Assembly (NCBI GenBank): GCA_022826585.1
Contig: JAJDUR010000048.1
Location: 1 to 64,000, forward strand
Source: Dehalococcoidia bacterium
GTDB taxonomy: Bacteria > Chloroflexota > Dehalococcoidia > Tepidiformales > Tepidiformaceae
Reading direction: 5' to 3'
Length of the DNA stretch: 64,000 bases
Shown here: positions 9,140-17,430 of the stretch, in pieces
Layout of the letters: the number at the start of each line of letters is the position of its first letter
Numbering within the stretch: the stretch's first letter is position 1
Notes under the pieces: model-generated
What the model was told of the DNA's origin: nothing
What the model saw: only the letters and a program-made list of their open reading frames with translations
Database searches by the model: none
Translations under genes and position numbers: made by a program

Positions 9140-9873
9140 ATGACGAGTATGACTTTTTCGGGGAACAAGACGGCCGGCTGGGCCATCGTCGGGGGTCTCG
9201 CGCTCCTGCTGATCGCGCTCATCCTCTACCCGGGCGGCTGGGTGGTCGAGGCGACGAGTTCGCTGGACTTCCAGTCCACGATCGACGCCATGGTCGAGAA
9301 CGACAACCTCTCCCACGCGGTCTTCTTCGCCGTGATCGTCGCATGCCTGGCCATCTCCTACGGTCTCTTCTGGTTCTGGCGGCTGAGCGACTCCGGCGAC
9401 GCCCTGCTGCGCTTCGGCATCCTGCTCAACCTCTTCCACTACGGCATCTACATCCTGACGATGGGGATGCGCCACATGCTCGTCGCGATCGCCCAGCACC
9501 AGGGCGACATCGAGGTCGACGGCGTCGCCGCCAGCGCGGCGCGATCAACGACTACCTCGTCATGCTGCAGGCCACCAGCGGAGGCCTCCACTACGCGTTT
9601 GCCGTGGTGTCCTCGGTGAGCGGCGTCGTCCTCGGACTCGCGCTCGCCAGGCGCTTCGGCGCGCTGAATATCTACGCCTCGGCCTGCTGGGTCTTCTTCG
9701 CCGCAGGAGTGGCGGGACTGCTCAACGCGGTCATCGGCCAGCAGGCCGAGGTCGCGCCCGCGGCCTTCGTGGCCACGAGCAACGTCGTCATCTTCATCGC
9801 GGCGCTCGCGCTCCTGGTCATCGGCGTCGGCGTGCTGCGAGGCGCGCGCGAACTCGTCCCGGACGGGAGCTGA
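9140..9873 (+). pseudogene. Multi-TM membrane protein interrupted by a frameshift
   Basis: Frame 1 MTSMTFSGNKTAGWAIVGGLALLLIALILYPGGW...ILTMGMRHMLVAIAQHQGDIEV, then frame 3 from about 9540: INDYLVMLQATSGGLHYAFAVVSSVSGVVLGLALARRFG...LVIGVGVLRGARELVPDGS. Confidence 0.65.
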
Positions 9874-10042
9874 CACTCACGCCTGAACGCCGCGGGCGTC
9901 TGGGCAGCGCCCCGTCCGTTGACGTGGAGGGGTCGCGACGTGCTACAGCCTGTGGACCGCAGGGCGGCGACGCGCGACACCCCCACCCTGGCGGGCCCCC
10001 GACGCCTTCCACCGCTTGGGAGCGGTAGAGACGGGTGCAGGA

Positions 10043-10062
10043 CCCGCCGCAATCGCGGCGGG
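10043..10062. terminator. GC-rich hairpin downstream of the LRR gene
   Basis: CCCGCCGC-AATC-GCGGCGGG: perfect 8-bp stem, 4-nt loop, no clear U-tract. Confidence 0.45.
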
Positions 10063-10079
10063 ATCCCGCCGGCAAGCCC

Positions 10080-11888
10080 CTACCGGCACGCCTCCAGGCC
10101 GAGCTTGTCCAGGTCGTTGTCCGCGATGTCCAGCAGCGCAGCCGGAATGCACCCGCTCAGCTCGTTGCCAGAGAGGTACAGCAGCGCCAGATCGGGCAGG
10201 TCGATCAGTTCGGCGGGGATCTCGCCGCTCAGCTGATTGTCGTCCAGGTGCAGCTGCTCCAGCTTGATCAGGTTGCCCAACTCGGGCGGAAGCTCGCCCT
10301 CCAACCGGTTTTCGTCCAGCCGCAGCTCTTCGAGGTTGGCCAGCTCCCCCAGTTCCGGCGGGATCGGGCCGCTCAACTCGTTGCGAGTCAAGCCCAGGAA
10401 CGTCAGCTCTGCGAGGTCGCCCAGCTCCGCCGGAATCTCGCCGGTCAGCATGTTCTGGTACAGGATCAGGTACTCGAGGCTGGCGAGGCCGCCCAGCTCC
10501 TCAGGGATCTCGCCAGACAGCCGGTTCCGGTTGAGGTACAGCCTCTTGAGGTTCCGGAGGCTGCCCAACTCCTCCGGTATGCCTCCGGTCAGGCGGTTAC
10601 CGTGGAGGTACAGCAACTCCAGCTCGGAGAGGTTGCCCAACTCCGGGGGAATCTCGCCGGTCAGGTCGTTGTCAGAGAGATACAGGCGTTCCAGCCGAGC
10701 GAAGCTGCCGAACGCCGGCGGGATCTCGCCGGTCAGACGGTTCCCATCGAGCCCAAGCACGACCAGGTTGGACAGGTTGTTCAACTCGACGGGAATCTCG
10801 CCGGTGAACTGGTTCTGCCTCAGCCACAGGGACTTCAGGTCCGTGAGGTTGCCCAACGCGCCCGGGATCGTCCCGGTCAGCTCGTTCTCGTCGACATCGA
10901 GGGTTCTGAGGTTGACGAGGTTCCCCAGCTCCGCCGGGAGCGTGCCGGTCAGCTCGTTCCGCCACAACTCCAGGTTGGTCAGGTTGGTCATGGCGCCGAG
11001 TTCGACCGGGATCGGGCCGCTCAGCATGTTGCGGTTGAGCGACAGGACCCGCAGCTCGGACAAACCGGTCAGGGCGATGGGAATCTCGCCGGTCAACTCG
11101 TTGCCGTCGAGGTCCAGCACGCTGAGCCTGACCATGTCGCCCAGCTCGCTCGGGATCTCGCCGCTGAGCTCGTTGTCCACCAGATGGAGCACACGGAGGT
11201 CGTCCAGTCCCGCCAGCTCCGGCGGAATTCCCCCCGTCAGGTTGTTGTTCCCGAGGTGCAGGGCGCGCAGCCTGGAGAGCCCGGCCAACTGCGCGGGTAT
11301 CGTCCCGGCCAGGTCGTTGTTGTCCAGGTTCAGCACGAGCACGCAGCCGTCACTGTCCGTGGAGACGCCGAACCACTCGTCGATGGGGGCGGTATCGCTG
11401 AGCCAGTTGAGGCTGATCCGCCAGTTGGGGCCGTCGGTCGCCTCGTAGAGCGCCTGCAGCGCGTCACGGTCGCTGGCGCACGCCGCCGGTCCTCCGGGCA
11501 GCGTCGCCAGCTCGGACCATGACGACCACCGGGGCTCGCCGTAGCGCTGTTCGCTGCTGCCGACGATGAACCAGTACGACGCGCCCGGCGTCAGCCGCCT
11601 GACGGTGTGCGAGGTCTGGCCGTCGTTGGCCACGCTCACCGAGGTGAACGCCGCACGCCAGTCCTCGCCCGCCGCCACGGCGGCCTCATGGTCGGCTCGG
11701 GAGACCCAGCCGATGCGGTAGTAGTCCGCGCCCTCAACGGCGTGCCAACTGACGATGAGCTCGCCGGGGTGGAGTCCCGCAACGACCTGCGGCCGTGCCT
11801 GCGCGGTTGGGTCGGACTGGGCCGCTGCGGTCGTGACGCCGACAGCGATGATCGCGGTCAGGAGGGCGGTGAATAGCCGTGCAGCCAT
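10080..11888 (-). CDS. Secreted plant-type leucine-rich-repeat protein with an N-terminal Fn3-like domain
   Basis: Signal peptide MAARLFTALLTAIIAVGVTTAAAQ; Fn3-like VVAGLHPGELIVSWHAVEGADYYRIGW...YWFIVGSS; then about 17 consecutive 24-aa LxxLxLxxNxLtGxIPxELGxLxx repeats. Track ORF starts at 12104; start at 11888 or 11942 is likely. Confidence 0.9.
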   Translation of the reverse strand: MAARLFTALLTAIIAVGVTTAAAQSDPTAQARPQVVAGLHPGELIVSWHAVEGADYYRIGWVSRADHEAAVAAGEDWRAAFTSVSVANDGQTSHTVRRLTPGASYWFIVGSSEQRYGEPRWSSWSELATLPGGPAACASDRDALQALYEATDGPNWRISLNWLSDTAPIDEWFGVSTDSDGCVLVLNLDNNDLAGTIPAQLAGLSRLRALHLGNNNLTGGIPPELAGLDDLRVLHLVDNELSGEIPSELGDMVRLSVLDLDGNELTGEIPIALTGLSELRVLSLNRNMLSGPIPVELGAMTNLTNLELWRNELTGTLPAELGNLVNLRTLDVDENELTGTIPGALGNLTDLKSLWLRQNQFTGEIPVELNNLSNLVVLGLDGNRLTGEIPPAFGSFARLERLYLSDNDLTGEIPPELGNLSELELLYLHGNRLTGGIPEELGSLRNLKRLYLNRNRLSGEIPEELGGLASLEYLILYQNMLTGEIPAELGDLAELTFLGLTRNELSGPIPPELGELANLEELRLDENRLEGELPPELGNLIKLEQLHLDDNQLSGEIPAELIDLPDLALLYLSGNELSGCIPAALLDIADNDLDKLGLEACR

Positions 11889-12220
11889 GAGGCCGAGCGC
11901 TCGCCGCCCGCCCGATTCCGTGCCCGTGGGATGCGCGATCATGATGATCCTCCGCAGGTCTGGGGCGAGTGTAGCGCGCGCCCTGTCCGACTGCGAGGTG
12001 AGAGGCAGGGCGCGTGGGCGCCTGCCGGCGCACGCAGGACAGAGCAGCCCCCACCAGTGCACCCCAGCCATCTTCCAGCTCGCAGAGGCCACCGGGAGGA
12101 CCATGCTGCCCTCGCCTGTGGCAGATCGACTTCGACCCTGCCGCCTTCCACATGCAGCTGCGGACGGCGTAAGGTTCGGGCTGTGGTTCCCCGGTCCGGG
12201 ACGAATGAGGAAGGGATCCC

Positions 12221-12391
12221 ATGGGCAAGCGAGTGAGCGGGCTGTTCACGGCGGTGGGCGCCGGCGTAGTGGTGGGGGCCGTCGTCGGCATCGTGGGCGA
12301 ACTGATCGCGGATCCGCCCTCTGTCGTCACGGGGATCGTCGCAGGTGTGCTCGCCAGTCTCGCGGCAGGGGCGGCCTTGGTGAGGCGATAG
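12221..12391 (+). CDS. Small glycine-rich membrane protein (56 aa)
   Basis: Below the track size cutoff: MGKRVSGLFTAVGAGVVVGAVVGIVGELIADPPSVVTGIVAGVLASLAAGAALVRR*; ATG follows GAGGAAGGG. Confidence 0.4.
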   Translation: MGKRVSGLFTAVGAGVVVGAVVGIVGELIADPPSVVTGIVAGVLASLAAGAALVRR

Positions 12392-12424
12392 TTCAGCCGC
12401 TGGCGGAGGACGGGGGCGTCTTGG

Positions 12425-12492
12425 CTGACGCCCTCGCCGGGCCGGAACGAGACCATGCGGTAGGGTCCGGCGCCGTGCGGCGCGAGGCTCTG
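12425..12492 (-). pseudogene. Fragment of a family 5 oligopeptide-binding protein gene duplicated from 14090-14157
   Basis: Minus strand encodes QSLAPHGAGPYRMVSFRPGEGVS versus QNLAPLGTGPYRIVSFRPGEGVS in the intact gene; about 60 of 68 nt identical by eye. Confidence 0.75.
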
Positions 12493-12522
12493 AACGAGTT
12501 TCCCGACCGGGCGGCCGGCCAC

Positions 12523-12780
12523 TCACCGTCGCGGCCACACGAACTTCGCGAAGCCGACGGCGATCAGGATCACGAGGCCCACCTGCGTCCACGAGGCGGC
12601 GATGCCGACGCAGACGGCGGCTCGCCACCATCCCGGAGCGAGCGCCAGTCCGAGAAGTGCCGTGCCGATGCCGCAGAATATCAGCGGCGGTACGAGGTAC
12701 CACGCCAGACCGAACGGGCTGCCGGCCACGACGGCACAGGCGCCACTCAGCATCAGCAGGTCCGCGAGCCACATCCGCAT
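12523..12780 (-). CDS. Small integral membrane protein (85 aa)
   Basis: MRMWLADLLMLSGACAVVAGSPFGLAWYLVPPLIFCGIGTALLGLALAPGWWRAAVCVGIAASWTQVGLVILIAVGFAKFVWPRR: three hydrophobic segments. Confidence 0.55.
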   Translation of the reverse strand: MRMWLADLLMLSGACAVVAGSPFGLAWYLVPPLIFCGIGTALLGLALAPGWWRAAVCVGIAASWTQVGLVILIAVGFAKFVWPRR

Positions 12781-13023
12781 TGGCAGTCTCCTGGGGCGAT
12801 CCGGAACCCGCGCTCCATCACGAGCGCGAGATCACCCGGCGGCGCGCGCTTGTCCGGATTCGGACCCCTGAGCATGCGAGCCCACTACGGTCTCGCCGCC
12901 GCGTGCATCACGTTGAGTATCGCGCTGCGTCACAGGTCCTGTCCGCACGCATCTCCCGGACAGCGCGAACTGCACGCCCGCGGCCGTGGGAACGGCGAAT
13001 CGGGACCGGCGCGGCGAGACACC

Positions 13024-14751
13024 TCAGCGGCGCCACTCGGCGATGTTCCAGAGATCGCTGTCCCAGGCGTTCGGGCGCACGCCGCGCAGCGTGTCGAGCT
13101 GCGCCGACACCGACCCGCGGTGCACGAGCGGGATGGCGGCGTAGCCCTGCACGAGCAGGTCGTTCAGCCGCTTGACGAGCGCCGCCCGCTCCTCCCCGTC
13201 CGTCGCCCGCGCGAGCTCCCCGTACAGACGGTCGTACTCCGCGCTGCACCAGCGCGCGACGTTGCCGTGGGACCATTGGTTGTCGCGCGCCGCGATGTGG
13301 TCGCAGTGCTGCGCCGAGAGGTACTCCTGCGGGTCGACGCCCGGGCCCGTCGTGTACATCTGCACGTCCGCGAAGAAGCGCCGGTACGTCTCCTCGGCGT
13401 CGGCCACGGGGTCGCCGCCGAAGAACACGCTCGCGTCGTGGTCCACGACCGTGGTTTCGATGCCGAGCTCCGCCCACCACTCGCGCACCAGCGCCTGCGT
13501 GGCCTGGCGGACCGCGTTCGTCGAGGTCTGGTAGGTGATGCGCAGCGGGACGCCTTCGTACTCGCGCACGCCGTCGCCGTCCGTGTCGATCACGCCATGC
13601 TCGTCGAGCAGCGCCCTCGCGCCTTCGATGTCCTGCGTGAGGCAGGCGTCGTTCGAGGTGGAGACGTAGCGCTCCGGCCCGGGTACGAGGTTGCACGTCG
13701 GTGCCGCCGCTGAGCCGTAGAGCTCGCCGGCGATGCGCGCGCGATCGATGGCCATCGACAGCGCCCGCGTGATCGGCGCGAACGTCAGGAACGGATGCGG
13801 ATTGGCGCCGCCGAGGTACTCGGAGCGGTCCTCGGCCAGCGCGGGGTCCGGGTTCGCGTGGTTGATGACGATGCGCTCGGTGTCGCCGGCGAACGCCGTC
13901 GCGACGCTGCCCAGTCCCCCGCTGGCGAACGCGGCAAGCGTCTCCGGCGCGATCTGCAGGTTCCAGGCGAAGTCCGCCTCGCCCGTCTCAAGCACCGCCC
14001 GCGCCGCCTCCTCGGCCGTCCCGCCGCCGACGATCTCGACGCGGTCGAAGTACGGCCGATCGCCTCGGTAGTGGGGGTTGCGCTCGTAGCTGACGCCCTC
14101 ACCGGGTCGGAACGAGACGATGCGGTAGGGCCCGGTGCCAAGCGGCGCGAGGTTCTGGGCGCCGCACGAAGCCGCGGCGGCGCCGACGCAGCCGCCGAAC
14201 TGCGCACTGCTGATCACCGGGCTGCCAGCGGACACGAACGCCGTGTACGGGTACGGCGTGGGGGCCTCGAAGGTGATGCGCACGGTGAGCGCGTCGATGG
14301 CCTCGACGGAGGAGATGCCGTCGAAGGCGTCGCTCCCCGTGCAGCCCGTCGCCTCGTCGCTGCAGTAGCGCCACGTGAACACCACGTCAGCCGCGCTCAG
14401 CTCGCTGCCGTCTGACCACCTGACGCCCTCGCGCAGCGTCCACGTGATCGAGGTGAGGTCTTCCGCCACGCCGCCGTTGGCGACGGTCGGGATGCGAACC
14501 GCAAGCCTCGGCACGAGCTCGCCCTCGGCGTTGTAGCTCGCGAGCGGCTCGAGGGTGACGGCCGCGGCGTCGACATCCTTGGAGCCGGCCGAGAGGTACG
14601 CATTCGGAGTCGAGGGCGCCTGCCAGTAGCGAAGCGTGAGCACGCGCTCGGGCTCCGTGCGGGGCTCCTCACCCGCGTCGCCGCAGGCGGCGAGCAGGGC
14701 GAGCAACGCGAGCAGGACGAGGGTGAGCGATAGTCCGGACCGGACGCGCAC
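13024..14751 (-). CDS. Family 5 (oligopeptide/nickel-type) ABC substrate-binding lipoprotein
   Basis: Lipobox LLALLAACGD; WTLREGVRWSDGSELSAADVVFTWRY; GTGPYRIVSFRPGEGVSYERNPHYRGDRPYFDRVEI; VNHANPDPAL. Track start 14814; GTG 14751 possible. Confidence 0.88.
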   Translation of the reverse strand: MRVRSGLSLTLVLLALLALLAACGDAGEEPRTEPERVLTLRYWQAPSTPNAYLSAGSKDVDAAAVTLEPLASYNAEGELVPRLAVRIPTVANGGVAEDLTSITWTLREGVRWSDGSELSAADVVFTWRYCSDEATGCTGSDAFDGISSVEAIDALTVRITFEAPTPYPYTAFVSAGSPVISSAQFGGCVGAAAASCGAQNLAPLGTGPYRIVSFRPGEGVSYERNPHYRGDRPYFDRVEIVGGGTAEEAARAVLETGEADFAWNLQIAPETLAAFASGGLGSVATAFAGDTERIVINHANPDPALAEDRSEYLGGANPHPFLTFAPITRALSMAIDRARIAGELYGSAAAPTCNLVPGPERYVSTSNDACLTQDIEGARALLDEHGVIDTDGDGVREYEGVPLRITYQTSTNAVRQATQALVREWWAELGIETTVVDHDASVFFGGDPVADAEETYRRFFADVQMYTTGPGVDPQEYLSAQHCDHIAARDNQWSHGNVARWCSAEYDRLYGELARATDGEERAALVKRLNDLLVQGYAAIPLVHRGSVSAQLDTLRGVRPNAWDSDLWNIAEWRR

Positions 14752-14957
14752 GGGGACACCTCCACTGGTTGTCTGGGCGTCTGTCGAGTGGGCTGTTGAC
14801 AGGATACCGCCCACTCGATCCGCAGGTTGGCCAGATACGCTTCAGCCCTCGCGCCGCGCTACTGAGTTGGCCGAATCCTATCGCCGCCGTCTGCGGTTGG
14901 ATCAGATCGCAGTCGGCGCTATCTTCTCAGGGTGCACTTCACCCCGAGGAGGCCGAG

Positions 14958-15227
14958 ATGGTAACCCGCCGCCCTGCCGCCGAGACTGCTCGCCTCGGTG
15001 ACAAAATCTACGAGCGCGACATCCGACGACAGGTCGAAGCCGACCACCATGGAGCGGTCGTCGCCATCGATGTGGAGAGTGGCAGTTGGGCCATCGGCGA
15101 CACCGTGATTACCGCGACGGACGACCTCCGTAAGCAGCGACCGGACGCTGTTGACGTCTGGTTGCTCCGGGTCGGGCATCGCGCACTGCACCATTTCGGC
15201 GGCCGCCGCCTGCGGAGCACCGAGTGA
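14958..15227 (+). CDS. Small conserved hypothetical protein, upstream partner of the aspartic protease gene
   Basis: ATG after CCCGAGGAGGCCGAG: MVTRRPAAETARLGDKIYERDIRRQVEADHHGAVVAIDVESGSWAIGDTVITATDDLRKQRPDAVDVWLLRVGHRALHHFGGR. Overlaps the next gene as GTGA. Confidence 0.65.
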   Translation: MVTRRPAAETARLGDKIYERDIRRQVEADHHGAVVAIDVESGSWAIGDTVITATDDLRKQRPDAVDVWLLRVGHRALHHFGGRRLRSTE

Positions 15228-15601
15228 TCGAGGGTCTGGTGAACACCGCCCACGAGGCGGTAGTGACCCTCGCCCTGCATGGCTCCGGTGGACAGACGCG
15301 GGACATCAAGGCCGTGATCGACACCGGCTTCTCCGGATTCCTGACCGTGACCCCGGCGCTGGCAGCGGAGTTGGGGTTGGACTTCCGGGGCACGAGCCGG
15401 GCGACCTTGGCTGACAGCAGTGAGATCACTTTTCCCTCATACAGTGTGCCCGTACTCTGGGATGGTCAGGCGAGATACGTAGAGGCGGACGCCGCCGACA
15501 CGACGCCGCTCGTCGGCATGCGGCTTCTCGATGGCCACAGTCTCTATGTCGAAGTCGAGGATGGTGGGCGAGTCGTCATCGAGCCCACGGCTAGAGGCTG
15601 A
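15224..15601 (+). CDS. Clan AA (retropepsin-like) aspartic protease
   Basis: DIKAVIDTGFSGFLTVTPALAAELGLDF (D-T-G catalytic motif) ... TTPLVGMRLLDGHSLYVEVEDGGRVVI (GM.LL..). GTG start at 15224. Confidence 0.8.
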   Translation: MIEGLVNTAHEAVVTLALHGSGGQTRDIKAVIDTGFSGFLTVTPALAAELGLDFRGTSRATLADSSEITFPSYSVPVLWDGQARYVEADAADTTPLVGMRLLDGHSLYVEVEDGGRVVIEPTARG

Positions 15602-15617
15602 ACAACACCTCGAAGGT

Positions 15618-15669
15618 GGTACTGTCTACCGTCAAGTCAGGCCCACCAGACTTGACGGCAGACAGTACC
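15618..15669. repeat. Long imperfect inverted repeat (21-bp arms, one mismatch, 10-nt loop)
   Basis: GGTACTGTCTACCGTCAAGTC-AGGCCCACCA-GACTTGACGGCAGACAGTACC read directly. Confidence 0.92.
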
Positions 15670-16062
15670 GGGCCGCCGAGGGCCACTTCCTCGGCCTTGG
15701 TGCCCCGAGGGGACTGTCCTCCGCTAATCCTGGTCAGTGGGTAACGACTCGCACTGGAACTGCAACGGAGAGATCGCGGAGACGGGAGTCAGCCTGCGAG
15801 ACCTGAGCGGACTGTCGCCGAAACGGCGCCCCAGACGATCGGAAGGTCGCGAGGAGGTCTGACGACCCAACTGCGTGTCCTCTTCAGAAGCGAGGGTACG
15901 CCGCTGCGGCTGGTGCTCTCGCTCGGGCAAGCCCATACGCCCCGGGGCGGGGGTTGTGGCGTCGCTGGGGCCCACAGAAGCCGTCACTACATATGGCTCG
16001 TGCTGCGCAAGGCGCCCGCGAACTCGGCGCGCTCTCGCACGGGAGCAGACACACTCCCGAGA

Positions 16063-17382
16063 TCACACGTCGAACGTGATCTCCAGGTGGAGGGGGCCGC
16101 GCACGCCTCCCTTGCCCGGTGGCGGGAAGACGATGCCCTCGTTGGGGACGTCCTTGAGCCGCGGGCTCTTCAACACCTCGAGCAGCATCTTCGAGGCCAT
16201 GACGGCCTCCTGGCGGGCCATGGCGTACCCCATGCAGTGGTGCCGCTCCTGGCCGAAGCCTAGGTGGCTGGCGACGCCGTCCTTCCAGTAGCCCGTGCGG
16301 AGCTCCTTCCCGAAGTAGAGGTCCTCGCGGAAGATGTTGAAGCTGTCCGGGTCCTTGAAGACGCGCTCATCGCGGTTGCCCGAGCCGAGGCAGAGCGCGA
16401 TCGTCGCGCCCATGGGGATGACGCGATCACCCAGCTCGGTTTCACGGGTGGTGCGGCGGGGCTGGTAGTGGTTGGGGCCGTCGAAGCGGAGCATCTCGGT
16501 AAAGACGCGGTCCATCAACTCCGGTTGGTCACGGACGGCCTCGTACTGCTCGTAGTTGTTCAGCAGGTTCCACCACATCGAGTCGATGGCCTTGTGCGTC
16601 GTATCGCCGCCACCGACGAGCAGGAGCGTGATGAACGCCTTGATCTGCTGGGTCGTCATCTTGCGCCCCGACATCTCTGCGAGGCAGAACTTCGAAATAA
16701 GGTCCTTGCCGGGGTTCTGGCGGCGGCGGGCGATGATGGGGTCGAGGTAGTCGTGCAGCTCGTCCCGCGCCCCGGAGGCTTCCCGGAAGTAGGCGCGGCC
16801 GTAGCTCATCCCGGAGAAGAGCACGGAGTAGACGCCCTCGAAGTAGTCGTAGTCCTCCCTCGGGAGGCCGAGCAGCCCGGCGATGACGCGGATGGGGTAG
16901 CGGCTGCTGAACTGGGAGACGAGCTCGACCTCGCCGCGCCCGGAGAAGTCGCCCGCGAGGCTCTCGGCGGCCTCGAGGGCGAACTCCTCGATGAGCTCCG
17001 ATGCGATCTCGTCGATGACAGGGAGCCACTTCGAGAGGCGCCTGCCTACGAACTCGCCGGCGACCACGCCCCGGTTCCAGCGGTGGTCCTCGCCCTCGCC
17101 CATCTCGAGGATGGTGGGACCGAGGGGTGACTCGGAGCCGAACTCGAACTTGCCCTTCGGGTCGTAGACGGCGCGCGTGAAGTCGCCGCCGTCACGGCTG
17201 CGCTTGTAGGCGTCCCAGATGTCCTCGTAACGACTGACGAAGAAGCGGTTCTGGAGGTCGTCCTTGTAGATGGGCTCCCAGTCGCGGATTTTGCGGTAGA
17301 GGGGGAAGGGGTCGAGGCGGTGGTCCTCGGTGAGAAACTCGGCGGGTTCGATGATGGGCGCTTCTCTCACGGGAGCTGCCAT
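16063..17382 (-). CDS. Cytochrome P450
   Basis: I-helix LLLVGGGDTTHKAID; ExxR EMLR; heme-Cys loop HLGFGQERHHCMGYAMARQEAV. Confidence 0.92.
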   Translation of the reverse strand: MAAPVREAPIIEPAEFLTEDHRLDPFPLYRKIRDWEPIYKDDLQNRFFVSRYEDIWDAYKRSRDGGDFTRAVYDPKGKFEFGSESPLGPTILEMGEGEDHRWNRGVVAGEFVGRRLSKWLPVIDEIASELIEEFALEAAESLAGDFSGRGEVELVSQFSSRYPIRVIAGLLGLPREDYDYFEGVYSVLFSGMSYGRAYFREASGARDELHDYLDPIIARRRQNPGKDLISKFCLAEMSGRKMTTQQIKAFITLLLVGGGDTTHKAIDSMWWNLLNNYEQYEAVRDQPELMDRVFTEMLRFDGPNHYQPRRTTRETELGDRVIPMGATIALCLGSGNRDERVFKDPDSFNIFREDLYFGKELRTGYWKDGVASHLGFGQERHHCMGYAMARQEAVMASKMLLEVLKSPRLKDVPNEGIVFPPPGKGGVRGPLHLEITFDV

Positions 17383-17430
17383 GTCGCATCCTTCCTCGGG
17401 TAGGTAGCCGGAGCCCGTGAGGGGCCGCGC

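Noticed and set aside
10105-11345. 72-bp periodic DNA as a non-coding repeat array
   Set aside because: Period equals 24 codons of the LRR protein and divergence is mainly at synonymous or non-consensus positions.
10035-13713. Plus-strand ORFs antisense to the LRR and SBP genes (10035..11522, 10237..11448, 11755..13713)
   Set aside because: Their apparent repeats only mirror the LRR periodicity; no domain signature and shifted composition.
15618-15669. Calling the long inverted repeat a rho-independent terminator
   Set aside because: No T-run on either strand after the stem; kept as an unexplained inverted repeat.
15670-16060. Possible gene in the gap between the inverted repeat and the P450 genes
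   Set aside because: Competing short ORFs on both strands (15724..15987 -, 15875..16291 +) show no family motif and no clear start context.
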